A DNA stretch of 5,463 nucleotides, from assembly GCA_964417785.1 (NCBI GenBank), contig CAYQJO010000284.1, positions 1 to 5,463 on the forward strand, given 5' to 3'. Below the pieces are notes generated by a model. The model ran no database searches. It was not told the origin of the DNA and saw only the letters and a list, made by a program, of their open reading frames with translations. Origin of the DNA: DAOTUL01 sp034437435. Its GTDB lineage: Bacteria; Chloroflexota; Anaerolineae; Aggregatilineales; Phototrophicaceae. The position numbers were made by a program, and so were the translations under genes. This document shows, piece after piece, positions 1-5,436 of this stretch; the stretch's first letter is position 1; each line of letters starts with the position of its first letter.

Positions 1-48
1 AATCGCGCAAAAAAGCGTTAAGACTTTCCTACGGCCTTAGTTTTGCCC

Positions 49-66
49 CGATTCCGGCCTGAATCG
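49..66. repeat. Short inverted repeat, 6-bp arms
   Basis: CGATTC (49-54) is followed after six bases by its exact reverse complement GAATCG (61-66). The repeat is short enough to be chance, but it is the first of several in this non-coding stretch. No T-run follows, so it does not look like an intrinsic terminator. Confidence 0.35.
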
Positions 67-72
67 ACCCCG

Positions 73-119
73 CTGCCGAGAGTCGAAAACCGTCGAAAAA
101 CCGGGGGGACTCTCGGCAG
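73..119. repeat. 12-bp perfect inverted repeat with 23-nt loop
   Basis: CTGCCGAGAGTC (73-84) and GACTCTCGGCAG (108-119) are exact reverse complements and would form a GC-rich 12-bp stem around a 23-nt loop. The loop carries a tandem GTCGAAAA motif. No T-tract follows on either strand, which argues against a simple intrinsic terminator. The right arm recurs identically at 233-244, so the element may be a protein-binding site present in several copies or an RNA structure with alternative pairing. Confidence 0.75.
82..102 (+). repeat. Tandem direct repeat GTCGAAAA(A)CC
   Basis: GTCGAAAACC (82-91) is followed immediately by GTCGAAAAACC (92-102), two near-identical units differing by one A. They overlap the edge and loop of the 12-bp inverted repeat. 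GTCGAAA occurs once more at 314-320, shortly before cas8. The function is unknown; it may be half-sites for a regulator. Confidence 0.5.
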
Positions 120-173
120 AGTTCAGAAGATATATTATGCGGGCCAGGAAGGGTAATGAACGGGTCAGGACGG

Positions 174-179
174 TATGAT
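174..179 (+). promoter_or_regulatory. Weak candidate -10 element (TATGAT)
   Basis: TATGAT closely resembles a bacterial -10 hexamer and lies between the two identical GACTCTCGGCAG copies, upstream of cas8. No convincing -35 hexamer is found 16-18 bases before it. Another AT-rich possibility is TATATT at 131-136, just downstream of the inverted repeat. This is a guess from one motif and the actual transcription start is unknown. Confidence 0.2.
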
Positions 180-232
180 TGTTCCGGATAACACTAACGC
201 GGTTAACGTGTTGGTTTGTGCATACACGCGGC

Positions 233-244
233 GACTCTCGGCAG
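233..244 (+). repeat. Third copy of the 12-bp arm GACTCTCGGCAG
   Basis: This is an identical copy of the arm at 108-119 and the exact complement of the arm at 73-84. A looser relative, GGAGTCTCGCCGA, lies at 272-284. Three exact 12-mers in about 170 bases of non-coding DNA are unlikely by chance and suggest a spaced operator or alternative RNA hairpins. Confidence 0.65.
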
Positions 245-284
245 GGTGGGCTTCTCAACCCCTTCTGGCGCGGAGTCTCGCCGA

Positions 285-306
285 AATTAGGGGGATTCCC
301 CTAATT
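285..306. repeat. 9-bp palindrome just upstream of cas8, possible operator
   Basis: AATTAGGGG (285-293) and CCCCTAATT (298-306) are exact reverse complements around a GATT centre. The element ends 46 bases before the cas8 start. No T-run follows it, so termination is unlikely. A near-continuous palindrome at this position fits a dimeric repressor site, for example for one of the HTH or WYL regulators that often accompany CRISPR loci, although no regulator gene is visible here. An alternative is a hairpin in the 5' untranslated region, or a degenerate single CRISPR repeat. Confidence 0.6.
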
Positions 307-340
307 CTACCCGGTCGAAATGGTCTATGCTGTGTGCATG

Positions 341-347
341 AAAGGAG
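341..347 (+). promoter_or_regulatory. Shine-Dalgarno site that fixes the cas8 start
   Basis: AAAGGAG is a near-ideal ribosome binding site and lies 5 nt before the ATG at 353. The earlier in-frame ATGs at 320 and 338 have no comparable site. Family members also tend to begin with the YTGH-x-LVDVGIA stretch that opens the protein from 353. Both points favour 353 as the true start. Confidence 0.85.
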
Positions 348-352
348 CAGTT

Positions 353-1594
353 ATGGACTATACCGGACATGCCCTGGTCGATGTGGGTATTGCGGCGCTG
401 GTGGCTTTCGCCCGGCGCGACTGCCCGCAGGACCTCACGCCGGACGACCTGGAGGCGGCAGCCGCCTGGCTGGCCCGTTTATATACCCAGGAAGGCGCGG
501 CCCAACGGCTGGTACGCGGCATGGCCTTCTTCAATGCGGGCTATTACCAGCCGACCAAAAGTGCGGCTTTTGTCGAGCGGGTGCTGTATGGCTGGCGCAA
601 GATCGGAGGCGGTGACCCGTGTGCGTTCTGCGGCCAGCCGTCCACCTACCGCGCTGACCGCGAATCGGTGCCGCTGCTCAACGGGCGCGAGGTGTATAAC
701 TTCGGCCCGGCGGGTGAGGCGGGTCTGCCGGTGTGTGGTCATTGTTCGCTGGCGCTGCAAATGCTGCCGCTGGGTTGTGTGGTGGCCGGTGGCCGCTTGA
801 TCGCCGTCCACAGTGACGACACCGGCCTGATACAGGTCCTGGTGGGCGCGGCCCTGCGCGATATGCGGGCGATTCTGTCTTTGGGTGTGGACAAGGTGCC
901 GAAGGTATCCTATCCGCGCACCCGCTTTGTCGAGTTGCTGGTCAAATGGCTGGCGAAGATGGAGCGGCGCTCGGCGTCCTCGCTCACCGGTTATGTGTTC
1001 ACCAATTACGGTTCCCGGCCCGAAGTGCGCGTCTATCATCTGGACGCGCTTGTGGTCCGCTGGTTGGAGACGGTCCAGCACGATGTTCCCGGCCCCTGGC
1101 AGGCGCTGGTAGCGCGTCACTGGAGTGGGGAGGACGATCAACGCAACACCCTGTACGAGGATTTGCTCGATCTGCGGCCCCATTACTTTCTGCGGCGCTA
1201 CCTGCTGCCCTCCCGGTCGTGGCCGCTGGTAGAGACATTTTTGAAAGGAGTGATGGCAATGACACCGGAGGAAATCGAGACCCTGCGCGAGTTGGGTGCG
1301 CGTTTCGGTGAGTATGCGCGGGAGCGTCGGGCGTTCTTTTACGACTTCTCCCGCGAGGATAATTATGCCCGCTGGCGGCGGCACCTGCTGCGGGCGGCGG
1401 ATGACTGCGTGCGCCGTTACAACTACACGCTTATCAGCTACGACGAGTTTGTGTCGATCTTCACCGCGCCCAGCGGGGAGATCAACGACTGGAAGCTCCC
1501 CCGCGACCTCATAACGCTGTTAATGATCGAGAGCCGGGCGGGGACCGAAGATCCATTGTTTGAGGAAGACGAAACAGAAACGGAGGAAGTATGA
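353..1594 (+). CDS. cas8b: Cas8b1/Cst1, large subunit of the type I-B Cascade complex
   Basis: This is the large subunit of the crRNA-guided surveillance complex, the position where Cas8 proteins recognise the PAM and hold the target DNA. The product is 413 residues. It opens with MDYTGHALVDVGIAALVAF, like Cst1 proteins as I know them. It carries the paired CXXC motifs that define the Cst1 group: C90-x2-C93 (CAFC) and C128-x2-C131 (CGHC), which together probably bind zinc. The C-terminal third, from about residue 303, is helical and charged and ends in an acidic tail (EEDETETEE). The start at 353 is chosen for the AAAGGAG site 5 nt upstream. The stop overlaps the cas7 start as ATGA. At 413 residues it seems on the short side for a type I large subunit. 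The C-terminal part is probably also made separately as Cas11 from an internal start at 1259. Subtype assignment rests on the CXXC pairs and the Cst2-like neighbour. Confidence 0.88.
   Translation: MDYTGHALVDVGIAALVAFARRDCPQDLTPDDLEAAAAWLARLYTQEGAAQRLVRGMAFFNAGYYQPTKSAAFVERVLYGWRKIGGGDPCAFCGQPSTYRADRESVPLLNGREVYNFGPAGEAGLPVCGHCSLALQMLPLGCVVAGGRLIAVHSDDTGLIQVLVGAALRDMRAILSLGVDKVPKVSYPRTRFVELLVKWLAKMERRSASSLTGYVFTNYGSRPEVRVYHLDALVVRWLETVQHDVPGPWQALVARHWSGEDDQRNTLYEDLLDLRPHYFLRRYLLPSRSWPLVETFLKGVMAMTPEEIETLRELGARFGEYARERRAFFYDFSREDNYARWRRHLLRAADDCVRRYNYTLISYDEFVSIFTAPSGEINDWKLPRDLITLLMIESRAGTEDPLFEEDETETEEV
1244..1250 (+). promoter_or_regulatory. Internal Shine-Dalgarno site within cas8
   Basis: AAAGGAG, identical to the site that drives cas8 itself, lies within the coding sequence and 8 nt before an in-frame ATG at 1259. 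An in-frame GTG at 1250 and ATG at 1253 are too close to it for good initiation. It is the main evidence for independent translation of the Cas8 C-terminus. Confidence 0.7.
1259..1594 (+). CDS. cas11: Predicted Cas11 small subunit translated from inside cas8
   Basis: This is an in-frame internal reading of the cas8 C-terminus, 111 residues beginning MTPEEIETLRELGARFGEY. It shares the cas8 stop codon. Cas11 small subunits form the inner filament of Cascade and contact the non-target strand and the Cas7 backbone. It is known that type I-B, I-C and I-D systems lacking a separate small-subunit gene make it from an internal start in the large-subunit gene. Here no separate small-subunit gene lies between cas8 and cas3, and the ribosome binding site AAAGGAG at 1244-1250 is strong and well spaced (8 nt). 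The length suits a small subunit, and the sequence looks largely helical, with many R, E and L residues. The acidic tail is shared with Cas8. Initiation at the ATG at 1253 is a less likely alternative. The product is inferred and has no direct evidence. Confidence 0.62.
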   Translation: MTPEEIETLRELGARFGEYARERRAFFYDFSREDNYARWRRHLLRAADDCVRRYNYTLISYDEFVSIFTAPSGEINDWKLPRDLITLLMIESRAGTEDPLFEEDETETEEV

Positions 1595-2550
1595 CCTTCA
1601 TCACCGGCATTTACACCATTCACGCGCCGGCGTCGGCGCTCAATAACGGCAAAGGCGAGGACAACACCGGTCAGGTCAAAGCCATTCGCGTCGGACGGCA
1701 GGAATATCCGTATGTGTCGGCGCAGGCGGTGCGCTACTGGCTGCGCGAGACGCTGGAACGCTACGACGAGTCCTGGCAGGCATCGCCCGTGTATCACGCC
1801 GCCGGTAAGAAGCAGCAGGCGTATACCGAGGGCGACCCCATCCGTTACTGGGATGACGATTTGCTCGGCTATATGCGGGCCGAGAAGGGCGCATCCTTCA
1901 CGCGCATCTCGCCCTTCCGCACCAGCACCCTGGTCAGCGCTGGACCGGTGGAGATCGTGGATGATTTCGGTGTGATGGGGCGCGGTGAGGGCGATTTCGT
2001 CCTGCACGGGCACGAGTTCTACCATGCCACGATGGTTGGTGCGTTCTCCATTGACCTGAACGCCGTCGGTACCTTCACCTACGAGAATCGCAGCGGCTAC
2101 CGCAATCTCAGTCCGGCGCTGCTGAAAGAGGCCGAGGAAGCGCTGGAGCATCTACCAGCGGAAAAGGCCTACCGGATGCCGGTCGAACACCGGGCGCAGC
2201 GGGTGGCGAGTTTGCTGCGAGCGTTCGGTCGGCTGGAAGGTGGGGCCAAGCAGACCCTCCACTATACCGATGTCTCGCCGGGGCTGGTGTGCATGGCGGT
2301 GATGCGCGGCGGCAACAATCCCTTCCTGCATCTGTTCGGTCCGGACGGGGTGCGTGAGTCGGTGCTGGATGAGGTGGTCAATGTCTACGCGGACGATCTG
2401 GTCTCCGGGATCTATGCCGGGGTGCGTCAGGGCTACGCTGAAGCATCCCAGGCCGCGTTCACCGGGCGCGGGATCACGGTGATGCACCCGCGTGAAGCCT
2501 TCGACATCCTGGCCTATGATGTGTGGCAGAATCCGGAGTGGTTCAAGTGA
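1591..2550 (+). CDS. cas7: Cas7/Cst2 (DevR family), crRNA-binding backbone of Cascade
   Basis: This 319-residue protein is the backbone subunit, several copies of which would coat the crRNA spacer. It matches the Cst2/DevR branch of Cas7. The N-terminus (MTFITGIYTIHAPASALNN) is the first strand of the RRM-like fold. The motif SPFRTSTLVS lies near residue 110, and a GGAKQ stretch followed by YTDVSPGLV lies near residues 220-235. Both stretches are typical of Cst2 as I know the family. GGAGG at 1582-1586 lies 4 nt before the ATG. The start overlaps the cas8 stop as ATGA and the stop overlaps the likely cas5 start as GTGA, so translation is probably coupled and the subunits made together. Nothing appears truncated. 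Members of types I-A and I-B are close relatives, so the subtype comes from the Cas8 next door. Confidence 0.9.
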   Translation: MTFITGIYTIHAPASALNNGKGEDNTGQVKAIRVGRQEYPYVSAQAVRYWLRETLERYDESWQASPVYHAAGKKQQAYTEGDPIRYWDDDLLGYMRAEKGASFTRISPFRTSTLVSAGPVEIVDDFGVMGRGEGDFVLHGHEFYHATMVGAFSIDLNAVGTFTYENRSGYRNLSPALLKEAEEALEHLPAEKAYRMPVEHRAQRVASLLRAFGRLEGGAKQTLHYTDVSPGLVCMAVMRGGNNPFLHLFGPDGVRESVLDEVVNVYADDLVSGIYAGVRQGYAEASQAAFTGRGITVMHPREAFDILAYDVWQNPEWFK

Positions 2551-3188
2551 CGATGGATGTGCTGCGGGTGACGGTGACGGGGCCGGTGACCTCGTTCCGT
2601 TACCCGCACTTCCTGCACGGTGTACAGCCAACATACGAAATGCCGCCTCCGGCCACGCTCTATGGGCATGTGTGCAGCGCTCTGGGTGAACGGGTGGACC
2701 CGGCCAGCTTCCATGTTGGCCTGCATTTTACCCACCAGGGGCGCTGGTATGACTACGAACATACGCATCTGTTCGGGCGCGATCCCAAGCTGTCGCCCTT
2801 CGAGCGCCAACTCCTGTTCCAGCCGCATCTGGTGCTGTACATCGACCGGCCCGACTGGATCGATGCGTTCCGGTCGCCGCGCTATGTGGTGACGCTGGGG
2901 CGCTCGCAGGACCTGATGGTTTACAGCGAGGTGCGCCGCGTGTCGCTGCAAGTTGCGCAGGCGGCTTATGTTGAGCAGGCGCTGCTGCCACTGGATCAGG
3001 CTGCCGGTTTGCGCCAGCATGTGGCTCTGACCATGCCGCGCTATCTGACGCCTGACCGGCAAGTCACCTGGGGACGCTACGCCATGACCGGCGCACCCCA
3101 ACCCTGGGACGGCAGTGACTGGATCGACCCGGAGGCTCCATTCTGGCGCGGGCGTGCGCGGGCGGTGACATGGCTTTCATTCATATAG
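2547..3188 (+). CDS. cas5: Cas5 (Cas5t/Cas5b-like), 5'-handle-binding subunit of Cascade
   Basis: Cas5 caps the 5' handle of the crRNA and anchors Cas8 to the Cas7 filament. The product is 213 residues from GTG at 2547. Its N-terminal strand (VLRVTVTGPVTSFRYPHFL) and the following PPPATLYGHVCSALGE are the conserved Cas5 beginning: one RRM-like strand, then the proline-rich turn and the first helix. The segment VTLGRSQDL near residue 120 also fits the family. The GTG start gives a 4-nt GTGA overlap with cas7 and a GGAG (2534-2537) 9 nt upstream. ATG at 2553, two codons later, is the alternative and would lie 15 nt from that site. GTG at 2523 would overlap cas7 further and lacks support. The 3' end overlaps cas3 by 19 nt. 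No His-based nuclease motif is evident, so it is unlikely to replace Cas6 as in type I-C. Confidence 0.87.
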   Translation: MTMDVLRVTVTGPVTSFRYPHFLHGVQPTYEMPPPATLYGHVCSALGERVDPASFHVGLHFTHQGRWYDYEHTHLFGRDPKLSPFERQLLFQPHLVLYIDRPDWIDAFRSPRYVVTLGRSQDLMVYSEVRRVSLQVAQAAYVEQALLPLDQAAGLRQHVALTMPRYLTPDRQVTWGRYAMTGAPQPWDGSDWIDPEAPFWRGRARAVTWLSFI

Positions 3189-5218
3189 CGGCGCGTCCGG
3201 GCGAGTCGCTGACCGATCACACGCTGGCGGTGGTGGCTCAGGTGGACCGTCTGGCGCGGCTGCGGCCCGGCTTCGAGGATCTGTACCGTCGGCTGCGGCT
3301 GGCGGCCTGGTTCCACGACAGCGGCAAGCTTGCACCCGGTTTCCAGCGACAGTTCAAGGGGGAGCGCTGGGGGCTGCGTCATGAGGTGCTGTCGCTGGCC
3401 TTTCTTGACTGGTCGCCGGAGGCCGACATCCAGGTGGCGGCGGCGGTCGCCACCCATCATCGTGATTTGGATTTCATCCTGGATGACTATCGTCCGCAGG
3501 TGGAACGGGTGGAGCAGCTTTTCAACGATCTGGATGGCGATGATGTACGCCAGTGGTATGAGTGGCTGGCGGCGCAGGGNNNNNNNNNNCTGCACCCGTT
3601 CAGCCAGCCAACACCGGACTCGGTCTACCGCTGGCTGGTCGATCTGGAAGACTGGCACAACGCCAACGCCACCTTACTGCGTGGGAATATGCTTCAGGCC
3701 GACCATGCGGCGGCGGCCCAGGCCCCTGATTATGGCCCGGTGCAACTGTATGATGTACATCCGGCCCGGTCTTACGATCACCAGACAGCCTGCGCCGCAC
3801 AATCCGGTCAATCGCTGCTGCTGGTGGCTCCGACGGGCAGCGGCAAGACCGAAGCAGCGCTCGGTTGGGTTGGTGACTGCCCCCGTTTGTTCTATCTGCT
3901 GCCGTACCGGGCCAGCATGAACGCGATGATGGTACGGCTGGAACACCACACCGATCACGTCGGTTTGCAGCACGGACGCGCCCTGAGCGCTCTCTATCAC
4001 CGGCTGGATGATCTGACCGAGGCCCGCCAGCGCATGAATCTGGCGCGTTTGTTCGCCTATCCGGTGCGCGTGTTCAGCCCTTACCATTTGCTGCGGGCGG
4101 TCTATCGCTTCAAGGGCTACGAAGCCGAACTGGCTGACTGCCAGGGAGCGCGGATCGTGGTCGATGAGATTCACGCTTACGAACCGGACCGGCTGGCGAA
4201 GATTCTGGCGACACTGCGCTTCCTGGTGGACCATTTCGATGTGCGGGTGCTGGTGATGACGGCGACGCTGGCGGGTGTGGTACGGCAGGCGATTCATGCC
4301 ACCCTGGGCCATCTGCCCTTGATCGAAGCGGCGGATGGTCCACCCCGGCACCGGCTGCATCTTTACGCGGGTGATCTGATGGACGATTTGCCGCGCATCG
4401 CCGCCGAAGAGCGGGCGACGTTAGTGGTGGTCAACACGGTCAGGCGTGCAGCGGAAGCGGCCCGGCGGTTGCGTGAATCCGGGCGCGAGGTCATCGTAAT
4501 TCACGGTCGTTTCAACAGCCGTGACCGCTGGCACCTGGAACAGCAGATCATGCGCCTGTTCCATGATCGCCAGGGCCGTCCAACACGACTCCCGCTGGTG
4601 GTGGCGACCCAGGTGATCGAGGTCAGTCTGGATTTAGACTTCGACACACTCTACAGCGATCCGGCCCCGCTGGACGCGCTGGTGCAGCGTTTTGGGCGGG
4701 TGAACCGGCGCGGTCTGCTGCCGGAACTGGCTCCGGTGCAGGTGTATACCGAGCCGGTGACAGTCTATGACCCGGTGCTGGTGGCGGCTACCAGCGACTT
4801 GCTGGCGGAACAGGATCGCCGGCCGGTGGAGGAGGGCGCGGTCGGTGGCTGGCTGGACCGGGTTTATGCCGCGTCCACCGATTGGCACAAACGCTTCCAG
4901 ACGCATCTGAAGGATTTCGAGCAAGGTGTGCTGGCCGATTATCGCCCGTTTGAATCCGGCCACCCGGCACTGGAGGTGGCATTCCGTAAACTCTTTGACG
5001 AGTGTGCCGTGCTGCCGCTGGACCTGGAGGACGCCTACCGGACGGCGGAGAATCCGGTCGAGGCGGCAGACTGGTTGGTATCGATCTCGTGGTGGCAGTA
5101 CAAGATGCTGGAACGGCAGGGACATGCCTGGCCGGAGGACGATCTGTACCTGGTGGACGCACCCTACGACAGCGCCACCGGCCTGCAATTGTATGAGGAG
5201 GACACATCATGCCCGTAG
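3170..5218 (+). CDS. cas3: Cas3, HD nuclease fused to SF2 helicase
   Basis: Cas3 is recruited to Cascade-bound DNA, where it unwinds and degrades it with ATP and metal ions. The product is 682 residues as assembled. The N-terminal HD nuclease is intact: H17, H49-D50 with K53 (FHDSGK), H71, H96-H97 (THHRD) and D178-H179 (ADHAAAA). The helicase follows: Walker A APTGSGKT (220-227), DEIH box (332-335), TAT motif (364-366), and motif V/VI from ATQVIEVSLDLD to Q506-R-F-G-R510-V-N-R513. The C-terminal domain ends with the family-typical YDSATGLQL. Ten Ns at 3580-3589, between the HD core and its last conserved pair, leave residues 138-140 undefined; residue 137 is Gly because its codon is GGN. The frame stays open across the Ns. 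The start overlaps cas5 by 19 nt and has only a weak upstream GGCGG. A separate Cas3'' gene is excluded by the fusion. Confidence 0.93.
   Translation: MAFIHIAARPGESLTDHTLAVVAQVDRLARLRPGFEDLYRRLRLAAWFHDSGKLAPGFQRQFKGERWGLRHEVLSLAFLDWSPEADIQVAAAVATHHRDLDFILDDYRPQVERVEQLFNDLDGDDVRQWYEWLAAQXXXXLHPFSQPTPDSVYRWLVDLEDWHNANATLLRGNMLQADHAAAAQAPDYGPVQLYDVHPARSYDHQTACAAQSGQSLLLVAPTGSGKTEAALGWVGDCPRLFYLLPYRASMNAMMVRLEHHTDHVGLQHGRALSALYHRLDDLTEARQRMNLARLFAYPVRVFSPYHLLRAVYRFKGYEAELADCQGARIVVDEIHAYEPDRLAKILATLRFLVDHFDVRVLVMTATLAGVVRQAIHATLGHLPLIEAADGPPRHRLHLYAGDLMDDLPRIAAEERATLVVVNTVRRAAEAARRLRESGREVIVIHGRFNSRDRWHLEQQIMRLFHDRQGRPTRLPLVVATQVIEVSLDLDFDTLYSDPAPLDALVQRFGRVNRRGLLPELAPVQVYTEPVTVYDPVLVAATSDLLAEQDRRPVEEGAVGGWLDRVYAASTDWHKRFQTHLKDFEQGVLADYRPFESGHPALEVAFRKLFDECAVLPLDLEDAYRTAENPVEAADWLVSISWWQYKMLERQGHAWPEDDLYLVDAPYDSATGLQLYEEDTSCP
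3580..3589. other. Assembly gap of 10 Ns inside cas3
   Basis: Ten ambiguous bases interrupt the HD-domain part of cas3. A run of exactly 10 is a common placeholder for a scaffold gap of unknown size, so the true number of missing bases may differ. With 10 the frame is kept, which would happen by chance about one time in three. Confidence 0.95.
5195..5201 (+). promoter_or_regulatory. Shine-Dalgarno site for the cas1 fragment
   Basis: GAGGAGG is a strong ribosome binding site 7 nt before the ATG at 5209, inside the 3' end of cas3. It shows that the cas1 start is authentic and translated as part of the operon. Confidence 0.75.
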
Positions 5219-5430
5219 TCGATCATCTCGTGGCTGATCAATTTGGAAGTTACATCGGTAAATACTCGGAACGGTTGAAGGTGACGCTGAAGGGACAGGT
5301 GCAGGCCCAGGCTCTGCTCATGCACCTCAAGACAGTGACGCTGGTGGGCGACGGCGTGGGCATCTCGACGGATGCCGTTGCCGCCTGCTGCGAGCGCGGC
5401 ATCCCCATTGTGACACTCTGCATCGACTAA
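5209..5430 (+). pseudogene. cas1: Truncated Cas1, N-terminal domain only
   Basis: Cas1 is the integrase that, with Cas2, inserts new spacers into the array. Only 73 residues are read here, beginning MPVVDHLVADQFGSYIGKY and ending CCERGIPIVTLCID before a TAA at 5428-5430. The N-terminal strand-rich domain is recognisable from ISTDAVAACCERGIPI, which matches the Cas1 stretch just before the linker. Full-length Cas1 is usually a bit over 300 residues, and its metal-binding Glu, His and Asp/Glu all lie in the helical C-terminal domain, which is missing. The start is sound, with a strong ribosome binding site and a 10-nt overlap with cas3. Homology seems to fade around VTLCID, and a small palindrome spans the stop. 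Causes may be an insertion element, a deletion, a frameshift or a misassembly. The remaining piece could not integrate spacers. Confidence 0.75.
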
Positions 5431-5436
5431 AGTCGA
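5423..5436. repeat. 6-bp inverted repeat across the cas1 stop codon
   Basis: TCGACT (5423-5428) and AGTCGA (5431-5436) are exact reverse complements separated by AA, and they contain the premature TAA. The location, exactly where the Cas1 sequence breaks off, raises the possibility that it marks the edge of an inserted element. On its own the repeat is too short to prove this. Confidence 0.4.

Larger units (their letters stand above)
1..352. other. Non-coding, structured region upstream of the cas operon
   Basis: No open frame in this stretch has both a ribosome binding site and a recognisable product. The frames that cross it either run into cas8 in another frame or lie antisense without a start context. 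It contains several inverted and direct repeats, listed separately, and some AT-richer patches around 120-140 and 170-220. It should hold the promoter and any operator of the cas operon, and its position also suits a CRISPR leader or the far end of an intergenic spacer. I see no repeated unit of CRISPR length, no tRNA, and no intrinsic terminator with a T-tract. Confidence 0.6.

Noticed and set aside
73..119. Intrinsic terminator
   Set aside because: The stem is strong, but the loop is 23 nt and no T-tract follows on either strand.
37..258. Minus-strand open frame of 73 codons in the upstream region
   Set aside because: It runs through the inverted repeats, lacks a clear ribosome binding site, and its product resembles nothing I know.
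49..306. CRISPR array upstream of cas8
   Set aside because: The repeated units are only 10-13 bases and irregularly spaced, and they occur in both orientations. No repeat of 25-40 bases with uniform spacers is present.
320..352. Earlier in-frame ATG starts for cas8 at 320 and 338
   Set aside because: Neither has a good ribosome binding site, while AAAGGAG precedes the ATG at 353, and the added residues do not resemble the family N-terminus.
175..615. Plus-strand open frame of 146 codons crossing into cas8
   Set aside because: Most of it is an out-of-frame reading of the cas8 gene, and GC-rich DNA easily keeps such frames open.
479..1384. Long antisense frame of 301 codons opposite cas8, and similar ones opposite cas7, cas5 and cas3
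   Set aside because: They mirror strongly supported genes, have low-complexity composition typical of antisense GC-rich frames, and show no domain motifs.
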